Positions 1 to 10,565 of a stretch of DNA of 36,542 nt are shown here, piece after piece; the stretch's first letter is position 1, and each line of letters opens with the position of its first letter. A program made the translations under genes and the position numbers. This DNA is from Candidatus Aminicenantota bacterium (GTDB taxonomy: Bacteria; Acidobacteriota; Aminicenantia; JAMOAD01), in the NCBI GenBank assembly GCA_027067555.1, contig JAMOVU010000016.1, positions 1 to 36,542 on the forward strand, written 5' to 3'. The notes beneath the pieces were generated by a model, which did no database searches, was not told the origin of the DNA, and worked only from the letters and a program-made list of their open reading frames with translations.

Positions 1-927
1 AATATCCTGGTAGGCTCCACCAATCCAGAACCATACTTTATCTTTTTTAATAGGTCCACCAATGTTTAAGCCATAATCTCCTATGTAATGAATTTTGTTT
101 CCCTGTTTTAGACCTGCTTCTTCAAGGTCAGGTGTCATATTATCGCTTTGAAGTGATTCTGATGTAATGTAAGTTCTACCGCCTCCGAAGAGTTTGTTAC
201 TACCTCTTTTTGTAACAAAGTTAATCTGAACTCCTGCTGAAAAAGCGGAGATATCATTGGCTGCTGTCTGAATCTGGATTTCTTCGAAACTGTCAAAATC
301 ATAATATTGAGGAGCTGCTCCAACAGCTATCTGGTCGGTTACATTAACTCCGTCCATATTCCAATTCGCACCAACTCTTCCCACTCCTCTTGAAACAAAA
401 TTTGACTGCTGTCCGGATTCCGAACCTCCGACATTTTCCCTATCCATGACAATACCGGGTGTTAATTCCATTATAACAAAAGGATCCCTTGCTGTTGGAA
501 GTGCCTGAAGTTCTTCACTTGTGAGGTTTGTAGCTGTTGTTGTTTTTCTTGTGTCAATAACAGGAGGAGTGGCTTTTACGACTATCTCCTCTTTTAGTGT
601 TTTAGGTACCATTTTGACTTTTAATGTTACATTTGAACCAACGCTGACTGTTATATTTTCCCTCTTTACAGTGGAAAATCCCGATAATTCAGCTATTATA
701 CTATACTTTCCCGGGGGTAAAGACAAGAATCTAAAAACTCCCTTTGCTGTGGTAATTGTTGTTATTTTACCTACCTGATCTGATACGAGAGTAACTGTTA
801 CTCCCGGAATAGGAAGATTATTTTCATCAACTACTGTACCGTAGATATTACCTGTTTGAACCTGAGCAAAGGAAATACTCGCCAAGATAAAAAATAATGC
901 GAGTGTAATTGCTAAATGCTTACGCAA
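1..927 (-). CDS. TonB-dependent receptor, N-terminal part (carboxypeptidase-regulatory-like domain + plug), truncated by window start
   Basis: Minus-strand reading from a TTG start at 927 after SD GGAGGTG gives (L/M)RKHLAITLALFFILASISFAQVQTGNIYGTVVDENNLPIPGVTVTLVSDQVG...LSGFSTVKRENITVSVG...DPFVIMELTPGIVMDRENVGGSESGQQSNFVSRGVG...NWNMDGVNVTD..., typical CarboxypepD_reg + TonB plug; not in ORF track because it is open at the edge. Confidence 0.85.
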   Translation of the reverse strand, partial: MRKHLAITLALFFILASISFAQVQTGNIYGTVVDENNLPIPGVTVTLVSDQVGKITTITTAKGVFRFLSLPPGKYSIIAELSGFSTVKRENITVSVGSNVTLKVKMVPKTLKEEIVVKATPPVIDTRKTTTATNLTSEELQALPTARDPFVIMELTPGIVMDRENVGGSESGQQSNFVSRGVGRVGANWNMDGVNVTDQIAVGAAPQYYDFDSFEEIQIQTAANDISAFSAGVQINFVTKRGSNKLFGGGRTYITSESLQSDNMTPDLEEAGLKQGNKIHYIGDYGLNIGGPIKKDKVWFWIGGAYQDI

Positions 928-962
928 AATACACCTCCTTATAAAGTTTGATAAAATAAAGT

Positions 963-978
963 TGCAAGAATTATTCCA
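963..978 (-). promoter_or_regulatory. Candidate sigma54 (-24/-12) promoter TGGAATA-ATTC-TTGCA for the TonB receptor gene
   Basis: Reverse complement of TGCAAGAATTATTCCA; matches TGGCACR-N4-TTGCW at TGG, position 5 A, R and TTGCA with correct GG-GC spacing; lies 36-51 nt upstream of the TTG start. Confidence 0.5.
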
Positions 979-1029
979 CCATTAAAATATTACTATTCTT
1001 GAATTAGGAGCTTAATTATAAATAATTTA

Positions 1030-1065
1030 TCCAAAAATTTGGACTTTTTATCCAATTTTTTGGAT
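1030..1065. promoter_or_regulatory. Tandem palindromes TCCAA-N4-TTGGA (two copies, 21 bp centre to centre)
   Basis: TCCAAAAATTTGGA (1030-1043) and ATCCAATTTTTTGGAT (1050-1065). Confidence 0.55.
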
Positions 1066-1073
1066 TTTTTTTA

Positions 1074-3098
1074 TTACATAAGAATCTTCCAGATCATTTT
1101 GTCCTTTTTGTTATATAAGAATATATTTCCTCTGGACGGAACAAAAATAAAATTTCTTCCTGTCCATTTTTTTAATATGTAAGAAAATTTATCATTATCT
1201 ATTATTCTCAGTCCATTTTCAGAAAGGATTAAAATTTCGTCATTTTTATTTAAAGTTATATCATAAGGATTTTTTATTTTAACTTCTTCTGCCCAACCAT
1301 TATCTCTTCCTCTTCCGTTTATCCCTGCCAGTGTAAAAACCACCCCCGAAGGGGTTAAACTTCTTATGGAAAAATTATCTGCATCTAAAAAAACAAGCTC
1401 ATCCCTATAATTCCTAAGGGCTTTTAATGGGTTGCTTACCAATGAAAGGAGTCCTGTTCCATCTCTGAACCCTGCCTTGTTGTTTTTACCTGCTTTTTTC
1501 TGGATTCTTTTTTTTCTTAAATCTATGTTTATTATTATGTGTTTTGAAAAAACTCCTGCATAAAGATTATTTCTTACTCTTACTAAAAAGGATAATTCTG
1601 CCTTATTCAGATATTTTTTAAATCCTTTAAAATTTGAGAGATTGTATGTTTTTTCAATTTTAAAAGTTTTTCCATTGAGTATATTGAGTTTTGCTTTGTT
1701 GTAGAGATAGATTTTATTATTTAAGCCTTTAGCTAAAAGCACTCTTTTATTTTTTAATTTTAAATGTATTTTTTTATTTTCCTTCTTTTTTGTTTTAAGG
1801 TCTAAAAGAATAATTTTACCTTTTTCTGTTGTAAAGATAATTCTGTTTTTTTTAAGTGCGAGGAAGTTTGATTTTATTCTTTCCTTTATTTTAATGTATG
1901 GAGTAAATTTCATTCTTTTACTCATATTGAAGTAAAAAAACTCTTTGTTGATTTTTTTATAATTTTTGTAGGCTTTGTTAGCTATGTATTTTTGAAAAAG
2001 AGCAATTGTTTTTTTACCTGGAAAAGATTTACCCCAGTTTTCAAGAGCTGATTCCGTTTCTTTGAGAATTGAATCTTCGAGGGTAAATATTTTTCTTAAT
2101 AAATTTGGAGAGTTTTCTCCTGCGAGATAGGAAACATCAAGAGTATAAGCTTTGTCATGCGGATAAATATATGAATAAATTTTCATCTGTTCAAAATTGA
2201 GAGGGGAATGCTTGTAATTTTCAACTAATCCCGGAACATTTCCTGCTTTTACCCATAGAGGGATAGCGCTACCTGTTAAAGGATTTCCTAATATTATGTA
2301 AAAAGTTGAAAGATACTCAGGCTCATCAGGTTTTACTCCTCTAAAAACCATGCTTGAGACAGAATAAGGTCTGCAAATAGAATCTTTTGTGTAATAAAAT
2401 CTTTTATCACCTCTTTTAAATCCCTTTTTATAGTCAAAAATGGTTCCATCCTTATCCTTTATATCCCTGAAAACATTTTTTAAAAGAAAATTAACATCCA
2501 GTTTGCCTTTAAGTTCTTTTTCAAAAATTTCCTTTTCTCTTTTAAATCTTTTTATTCCGACACTTCCTCCTCCCGAAAATGAAAAATTGGTTCTGAGTAA
2601 ATATCCTTTTGGAGATTTATTGGCATCAAATTTTTTATAATTGTTTGATGATGTTTCAAAAATAGCTGCTCCTCCATGAGAGTCTATGACTCCAAAATTT
2701 GCCGCAAGATCATATTTACCTAAAAGTCTTTTTAATAAACTTTCAAACTCTTCTATTGTTGCGCACTCTTCAAGAGCTTTTTTCATCAGTCTGCCATTGT
2801 CAAAGCCTCCTGTTTTTCCAAGATCATAGGCAACAGAGTTCATTATTGCAAACCCTCTTTCATTCATCCCTCCATACATGGAGGAAGGGATACCTCTACT
2901 GAATAATCCGAGATAGCTATATCCATTGCTTATAAAATATCTTACGTAGTTTTCAAAGCCTGAAGAATCCCTGTTTTTCCAGAGAAGGGGTCTTCCGTCA
3001 GCAGTAGCCTTTCCTGAAGCCACTCCTACGGTGCAGGGGAGAAGAAAAGTATTTATGATTATAAGCACTAATGGAATTAAAAGTACCGTTTTTTTCAT
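1074..3098 (-). CDS. Secreted C45/AAT (acyl-CoA:6-APA acyltransferase-like) Ntn hydrolase with C-terminal NHL-like repeats
   Basis: Signal peptide then CTVGVASGKATADGRPLLWKNRD (typical Ntn Cys motif); C-terminus has GFRDGTG...LAGINGRGRDNGWAEEVKIKNPYDITLNKNDEILI NHL-like repeats. Confidence 0.75.
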   Translation of the reverse strand: MKKTVLLIPLVLIIINTFLLPCTVGVASGKATADGRPLLWKNRDSSGFENYVRYFISNGYSYLGLFSRGIPSSMYGGMNERGFAIMNSVAYDLGKTGGFDNGRLMKKALEECATIEEFESLLKRLLGKYDLAANFGVIDSHGGAAIFETSSNNYKKFDANKSPKGYLLRTNFSFSGGGSVGIKRFKREKEIFEKELKGKLDVNFLLKNVFRDIKDKDGTIFDYKKGFKRGDKRFYYTKDSICRPYSVSSMVFRGVKPDEPEYLSTFYIILGNPLTGSAIPLWVKAGNVPGLVENYKHSPLNFEQMKIYSYIYPHDKAYTLDVSYLAGENSPNLLRKIFTLEDSILKETESALENWGKSFPGKKTIALFQKYIANKAYKNYKKINKEFFYFNMSKRMKFTPYIKIKERIKSNFLALKKNRIIFTTEKGKIILLDLKTKKKENKKIHLKLKNKRVLLAKGLNNKIYLYNKAKLNILNGKTFKIEKTYNLSNFKGFKKYLNKAELSFLVRVRNNLYAGVFSKHIIINIDLRKKRIQKKAGKNNKAGFRDGTGLLSLVSNPLKALRNYRDELVFLDADNFSIRSLTPSGVVFTLAGINGRGRDNGWAEEVKIKNPYDITLNKNDEILILSENGLRIIDNDKFSYILKKWTGRNFIFVPSRGNIFLYNKKDKMIWKILM

Positions 3099-3219
3099 TT
3101 TTTTTCTCCTTGCGATTTTTTTATTTTATATACTATTATAAAAATTTTTCTTATACAAGTTTGAAGTTTGATTTGACTTAATATTATTTTTTATTTAAAA
3201 TCTAAAAAGGAGGCTAAAA

Positions 3220-3864
3220 ATGGGTGAACAAAGAAGTAGAGCATTTTACTTAAATTTAAGAGAAAAAATAATGAAATGGGCTGAGAGAAAAGGTGTTAGG
3301 GAGAAGAGTGTTTTTAAGTATATTGTCGCTGCCCCTGATTTTTTCTATCTACTTTGGAAACTTTCAACAGATAAAGAACTTCCTGCTGAAGATAGACTTC
3401 TGGTAGGAGTTGCTCTTTTCTACTTTATATCACCTTTTGATCTTTTCCCGGAAGGAGTTATGGGCCCGATAGGCTATCTGGATGATATTGCGATAGCAGC
3501 TTATGTTATAAAAAAGATAATAAATAGAGCAGGGGAGGAAAAAGTTAAGAGATACTGGCTTGGTGATGAAGACCTTTTGCTTTCAATAGAGAGAATACTT
3601 GGTACAGTTGATCGATATCTGGGTTCCGGTCTGTGGAAACGATTGGTTAACTTTATTGAAAAGAGAGAGCAAAAATATTATGGCAGGAAAACTGCTACAG
3701 AAGAGGGGAAGAAGAGTAAAGAGTTATCTTTAAAAGTAAAAAAAGAAGCAGAAAGAGAAACAAAGACAAGAAAGAGTAGAAATACAACTAAGAAAGTAAC
3801 AAAAAAGAAAGCAAAAAGAGGAAGGCCGAAAAAGTCTTCTGGAAAAAACAAGGAGGAAAAATGA
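3220..3864 (+). CDS. YkvA/DUF1232 family protein with Lys-rich AT-hook-like C-terminal tail
   Basis: LPAEDRLLVGVALFYFISPFDLFPEGVMGPIGYLDDIAIAAYVIKKI core; tail ...KKAKRGRPKKSSGKNKEEK; SD AGGAGG. Confidence 0.75.
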   Translation: MGEQRSRAFYLNLREKIMKWAERKGVREKSVFKYIVAAPDFFYLLWKLSTDKELPAEDRLLVGVALFYFISPFDLFPEGVMGPIGYLDDIAIAAYVIKKIINRAGEEKVKRYWLGDEDLLLSIERILGTVDRYLGSGLWKRLVNFIEKREQKYYGRKTATEEGKKSKELSLKVKKEAERETKTRKSRNTTKKVTKKKAKRGRPKKSSGKNKEEK

Positions 3865-4559
3865 TTAAAAAAATTAGTTTGTTTTTTATTGTCTTTTTTA
3901 TTGTAATTGTTTTTGCTATTTCAGGATACTACATTGAGCAAAAGAGTGAGACAACTTCACCGCAGGGTACAAAAACTTCGATTACAAAGCTCTGGTACAA
4001 TCCTTCAATGATTAGGACTGATTCAGGAGATAATATTACGGTTATTAATTATCAGAATAATACAGTTTTGATTGTTAATAAACAGAGAAAAACATATTCC
4101 ACCCTTGATATGGCAAAGTTCAAACAGATGACAGGAATGATAATAAACATGTTAAAGCAATTTTCAAAAGATAAGAATGCAGGGATTAAAGTTAAAGTTA
4201 CAGGGGAGAGAAAAATTATAGATGGTTATAAATGCTATAAAGTTCTTACCGATATTTACGGGATGAAAAGTGAAAGCTGGGTTACAAAGGACATTAATAT
4301 ACCTAAGGACCTTTTTATAAAGAGTTATGAAATGATGCTTCCTGAAGAGGATTTGAAAAAATTGCTTAATAATCCTGAGTTTAAGAAGATTGAGGGCTTC
4401 CCTGTTGAAAGTACTCAGACTGCAAGTTTTATGGGCCAATCATCTGTTACAAAGACAAAACTTATAAGATTTAAAAAAATGACTATTCCTCTCTCGGTTT
4501 TTAAGATTGATCTAACCGGTTATCAAAAAAAGAGTCTTAATATGATGGGAGGAAAATGA
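3861..4559 (+). CDS. Exported protein, DUF4412-like
   Basis: N-terminal signal/TM; GERKIIDGYKCYKV..YGMKSESWVTKDINIP pattern of DUF4412-type periplasmic proteins; 4-nt overlap with upstream CDS. Confidence 0.55.
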   Translation: MIKKISLFFIVFFIVIVFAISGYYIEQKSETTSPQGTKTSITKLWYNPSMIRTDSGDNITVINYQNNTVLIVNKQRKTYSTLDMAKFKQMTGMIINMLKQFSKDKNAGIKVKVTGERKIIDGYKCYKVLTDIYGMKSESWVTKDINIPKDLFIKSYEMMLPEEDLKKLLNNPEFKKIEGFPVESTQTASFMGQSSVTKTKLIRFKKMTIPLSVFKIDLTGYQKKSLNMMGGK

Positions 4560-5356
4560 TAAGAACACCTGTTGTAGCTGGCAAGTTTTATCCTGATGAT
4601 CCGGATACCTTAATTCAGACTATTAAGGTAAAGGTTGTAGAAGTAGAAGAAAAGTTAAAAGCAAAGGGAGTGGTGAGCCCCCATGCCGGTTATTTTTACT
4701 CGGGAAAAGTTGCCGGGGAGGTTTTCAGCAATATTGAAATTCCTGAGAATGTAATTATAATAGGTCCTAATCATCAAGGAGTAGGACAGTTTTATGCCCT
4801 TTCTGGGAGTGATTATTGGGGCACTCCTCTTGGTATTGTTGAGGTGAATAAAGAATTGATTGAGAAAATAATTAAATATACACCTTATGTATACATAGAT
4901 GAAACAGCTCATATGTACGAGCATTCGATAGAAGTTCAGATTCCGTTTTTACAATTCTTCAGAGAAGATGTAAAAATAGTTCCCTTTTCTATAATGGGTT
5001 ATGATTTAAATGAGATTCTCCTTATAGGGAGAGGACTGAAAAAGGCAATAGAGGAATATGGAAAGGATGTTTTAATTGTAGCGAGCAGTGATTTTAGTCA
5101 CTATGTCCCTCAGTGGGAAGCAGAGGAAAAGGATAGACTCGCAATTGATCAAATTTTATCAGTTGACCCTGAAGGTTTGTGGAAAAAGGTGAAAGAGAAA
5201 AGAATATCAATGTGTGGTGTCGCTCCTGTAACTATAATGTTAGAAGCTATTAAAAGAGATAATTTAAAAACTAAATTGATTAAATATACAACTTCAGCGG
5301 AAGCTTCAGGGGATTCCTCAAATGTAGTTGGCTACGCAGGTATAGTTTTATATTAA
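4556..5356 (+). CDS. MEMO1 family protein (AmmeMemoRadiSam system protein B-like)
   Basis: VVAGKFYPDDPDTL..VVSPHAGYFYSGKVAGEVFS..VIIIGPNHQG..HSIEVQIPFLQ..VASSDFSHY; typical MEMO motifs. Confidence 0.9.
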   Translation: MIRTPVVAGKFYPDDPDTLIQTIKVKVVEVEEKLKAKGVVSPHAGYFYSGKVAGEVFSNIEIPENVIIIGPNHQGVGQFYALSGSDYWGTPLGIVEVNKELIEKIIKYTPYVYIDETAHMYEHSIEVQIPFLQFFREDVKIVPFSIMGYDLNEILLIGRGLKKAIEEYGKDVLIVASSDFSHYVPQWEAEEKDRLAIDQILSVDPEGLWKKVKEKRISMCGVAPVTIMLEAIKRDNLKTKLIKYTTSAEASGDSSNVVGYAGIVLY

Positions 5357-5369
5357 ATAAAAGAGTTTT

Positions 5370-5942
5370 TTATCCATTTAAAAGGACTCTATAAGGGAGC
5401 TCCTGTCCGCGTGAAATTCCTATTCTTCCTGTAAATTTTAACTTGGAAGGAGGAATCCTTTTCCCGTAAAAAAGTTTTAAAGGGGAGGATGGCGAATAAA
5501 TTTTGTATCCATTGAGCTTATCTGTAATTCCTAACGCAATAGAGAGTTTCCCGGGCCCATCTGTTAATCCTTTGAGTATATTTTTCCCTCTTCTTTTTTT
5601 CATTATATCCACTCCTATCTCCGGTAAAATGGACCTTACCAAAATAGCTCCGGCTTTCTCTTTTGGTTCTGTTATTATGTTCAGAAGAAAGTACATCCCA
5701 TAGTTTAAATAAACGAATATTGTCCCCTCTTCATCGTACAAAGGGCTACTTCTTTTTGTGCGCTTTCCGCCGTAAGCAAAACTTCCGGGATCATTTTCTC
5801 CTAAATATGCTTCAGCTTCCACTATCATCCCTCCTGTTTTAACTCCTCCAATCTCGGAAACCAAATTCATTCCTATGATTTTTTTTAAAATATCAAGTGT
5901 GTTACTTTTGAAAAAATCCTTTTCAACCTGTTTCATAGACAC
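5370..5942 (-). CDS. mpg: DNA-3-methyladenine glycosylase (AAG/MPG family)
   Basis: GGMIVEAEAYLGENDPGSFAYGGKRTKRSSPLYDEEGTIFVYLNYGMYFLLNIITEP..GAILVRSILP..LTDGPGKLSIALGI. Confidence 0.92.
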   Translation of the reverse strand: MSMKQVEKDFFKSNTLDILKKIIGMNLVSEIGGVKTGGMIVEAEAYLGENDPGSFAYGGKRTKRSSPLYDEEGTIFVYLNYGMYFLLNIITEPKEKAGAILVRSILPEIGVDIMKKRRGKNILKGLTDGPGKLSIALGITDKLNGYKIYSPSSPLKLFYGKRIPPSKLKFTGRIGISRGQELPYRVLLNG

Positions 5943-6674
5943 ACCTGTAGAGTTCAGATAATTGATAAATAGATAATTGCTCCGCTCTTTTTTCTATTAA
6001 ATCATTTTCTTTCAAAATTTTTAGCTCTTCAACTGTTAAGTTATTTTTTAATTTTTTTCTCCTTTGGTTAAAAAGTCTATCTAAAAAGGATTTGAATTGT
6101 TCAGGGTTTTTTAATTTCAAAAGAGGTTTTTCTCTTTTTTTTATTACAAGGGCTGAAGAATCAACAAGTGGAGGAGGGTTAAAACTTCCCGGAGATAGAT
6201 GAAAGGCTATTTTCATGTCAAAAAATATTTGAAGGAGTATGGAAAGTGGTGAATATTTTTTAGAATTTTCTTTTGAAACTATTCTTTCGGCAAGCTCTTT
6301 TTGAATGACAATCACGCCCTCTCTGAATGTTTCTCTGTACTTAAATATTTTTAAAAGTGTTGGGGATGAGATTTTGTAAGGAAGATTGCTTACCAATTTA
6401 AAATCTTTCTTTAATAATGAGTCAAGGTCTATCTTAAGAAAATCTCCCTCTATTATTTTGAGCTTTTCAAACTTTTTTTTAAGTTCTCCCGCAAGTTTTT
6501 TATCAATTTCAATTGCCACAAGGTTTTCAGTTTTTTTAAGTATAAACTCTGTTAAAATACCCTTGCCCGGCCCAATTTCTATAACAAAATCACCTTTTTT
6601 TATTTCAATAAGATTTACGATTTTTTCAGCAAGTCCTTTATTCCAGAAAAAGTGTTGTCCCCAATGTCTTCCCA

Positions 6675-6675
<1 letters not shown>
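5923..6675 (-). CDS. rsmA: 16S rRNA dimethyladenosine transferase
   Basis: GQHFFWNKGLAEKIVNL..FVIEIGPGKGILTEFIL..NLPYKISSPTLLKI..FNQRRKKLKNNL. Confidence 0.92.
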
Positions 6676-8890
<2,215 letters not shown>

Positions 8891-8895
8891 CCGCT

Positions 8896-8924
8896 ATTTT
8901 AAATAAATCTCAGCTAAAAATCAA
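8896..8924 (-). promoter_or_regulatory. Promoter TTGATT-17-TAAAAT, -10 ends 5 nt before ATG (leaderless EamA transcript candidate)
   Basis: Minus strand TTGATT TTTAGCTGAGATTTATT TAAAAT AGCGG ATG. Confidence 0.5.
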
Positions 8925-8974
8925 ATTTGCCTTAAAGAGTATTAAAGTAAAAGAGGAAGAATTTGTAAATCCTT

Positions 8975-9523
8975 TTATCGCTCTTTGCTAAAGAGCTCTT
9001 CTATATCAAGATCAGGATGAATAAATGATCCCGGAAAAAAGTATTTTATGAGTTTTTCTTCAGGTAAATTTTCTCTGTTTTTGAGCTCTTCATACTGCTT
9101 TTCCATATATCCTCTGATTATGAAGAATATTCCTCTGTCAAAAAATGAGTGAAAGGTTGTTTGAAGTTCAAGGGCCGTTTGAAGAGCTATAGTACTATCA
9201 AATATGTTTTTTTCCAGAATTGTTTTCCAGAGAATTCTTTTTAAAAGGTAAACAGCGTATTGAACTTCACAGAGAGGAAATTTCTCTTTGTATCTTTCTC
9301 TTCCTACTCCAGCAAAATACTTTCCTATTTTATTTTTTGAAATATCCTCTTTCAGGAATATTATAAGGTTTTCGATAAGTTTTTTACTCCTTTTTTCAAG
9401 TTCTCCGTCTGTCAGTTTCTGGTATGTTCTCATATATTTTGATGCTCTTGTTTCATTAACCCACATTTTGGCAATTAAATCCTTTTTTTCTTCAATAAAA
9501 CTTACAAGACGGCGGTAAACCAT
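8975..9523 (-). CDS. RsbRD_N-like all-helical sensor-domain protein
   Basis: LVSFIEEKKDLIAKMWVNETRASKYMRTYQKLTDGELEKRSKKLIENLIIFLKED resembles RsbT co-antagonist RsbRD N-terminal domain; SD GGAGGT. Confidence 0.55.
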   Translation of the reverse strand: MVYRRLVSFIEEKKDLIAKMWVNETRASKYMRTYQKLTDGELEKRSKKLIENLIIFLKEDISKNKIGKYFAGVGRERYKEKFPLCEVQYAVYLLKRILWKTILEKNIFDSTIALQTALELQTTFHSFFDRGIFFIIRGYMEKQYEELKNRENLPEEKLIKYFFPGSFIHPDLDIEELFSKER

Positions 9524-9651
9524 TGTTACCTCCTTCCATTATCTTTATATATATTAATATAGTGCAAAAAAAGAAAAAGGCAAGATTGTTTTAAAACCGG
9601 AAAAATATATTGATATTTCATTATTTAATGAATTAATAAAATAAGAATATA

Positions 9652-9680
9652 TTGACATGTTAAAATTTTTTTCATATATT
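9652..9680 (+). promoter_or_regulatory. Promoter of sulfur operon: TTGACA-17-TATATT
   Basis: TTGACA 9652-9657, 17-nt spacer, TATATT 9675-9680; ATG at 9689. Confidence 0.65.
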
Positions 9681-9688
9681 AAGATATT

Positions 9689-10042
9689 ATGGCTGGTAAT
9701 GACTCTTTTTATGAGTATTATTCTTTGATTTGTAGGACCATTACAACTCCATCAAGGCTTAAGATATTGGAAGCAATAGGTTTGAAAAAGATGAATGTCT
9801 CCGAAATATATGAAGCTACCGGACTTTCGAGGAGTAATCTTTCAAATCATTTGGGAGCTCTTTATAAAATAGGGATATTAGGTAGAGAGAAAGTTGGCAA
9901 CTATATTTACTATTACCTTGCCCAGCCTGAAATTTTAAAGGTAATGGAAATGATGATGGACATAGTGCGAAAAATTTCAAAGGAAAGACATAGCTTTGTA
10001 AATAATGGTGAAAATTGTGAGAGTGTAAATGGAAAAGATTAA
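9689..10042 (+). CDS. ArsR-family winged-helix regulator
   Basis: TTPSRLKILEAIGLKKMNVSEIYEATGLSRSNLSNHLGALYKIGILGREKVGNYIYYYL; Cys at 15 and 110. Confidence 0.88.
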   Translation: MAGNDSFYEYYSLICRTITTPSRLKILEAIGLKKMNVSEIYEATGLSRSNLSNHLGALYKIGILGREKVGNYIYYYLAQPEILKVMEMMMDIVRKISKERHSFVNNGENCESVNGKD

Positions 10043-10565
10043 TTTTTACCTGATTTTTGCGAATCTTTTAGATTATCCTGATGAGAAAAAATTATCTCTC
10101 TTTGAAAGATTCGAAAACATTGTTGGTCTACACTATACTGGTGAAATCCCTCCTTTGGAGAATTTAGAAATAGAATATACAAAGCTTTTTGTTAATGCTC
10201 ATCCGTATCTTCCTGCTCCTCCCTTTGCCTCAGTTTATTTAAATTCTGAAAACCTTTATGATGAAATTGAATCATTTTACCAGAGTGTCGGATATGGAAT
10301 CGAAACAAGGGAATTTCCTCCAGATTATCTGATTTATGAGTTAGTGTTTCTTTCAAATTTATTTAATGATGAAAATTACAAAGCTGAAAGAAAATTTTTG
10401 ATATCACATTTTTTACCATGGTTTGAAAAATTTGTTAAAAAAGTTAAGGAAAATGATGAGACCGGATTTTACTCTTTTATTTGCGAAAAAATTAATATCT
10501 TTTTAAATAATAGATTAAAGGAGTTAAAAGATGGGGAAACCAATCTCCAGAAGAGAGTTTTTTAA
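10029..10565 (+). CDS. TorD/DmsD-like molybdoenzyme chaperone
   Basis: IEYTKLFVNAHPYLPAPPFASVYLNSENLYDE.., adjacent to and overlapping molybdoenzyme gene. Confidence 0.8.
   Translation: MEKINFYLIFANLLDYPDEKKLSLFERFENIVGLHYTGEIPPLENLEIEYTKLFVNAHPYLPAPPFASVYLNSENLYDEIESFYQSVGYGIETREFPPDYLIYELVFLSNLFNDENYKAERKFLISHFLPWFEKFVKKVKENDETGFYSFICEKINIFLNNRLKELKDGETNLQKRVF

Noticed and set aside
521-778. Plus-strand 85-aa ORF
   Set aside because: Antisense to the TonB receptor N-terminus, whose minus-strand reading is clearly coding
1050-1073. Intrinsic terminator ATCCAATTTTTTGGAT-TTTTTTTT on the plus strand
   Set aside because: No plus-strand gene upstream; the stem is short and AT-rich, and the twin palindrome arrangement fits a DNA-binding site better
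2440-2902. Plus-strand ORFs inside the C45 hydrolase gene
   Set aside because: No SD or recognizable domain; antisense to a well-supported long CDS
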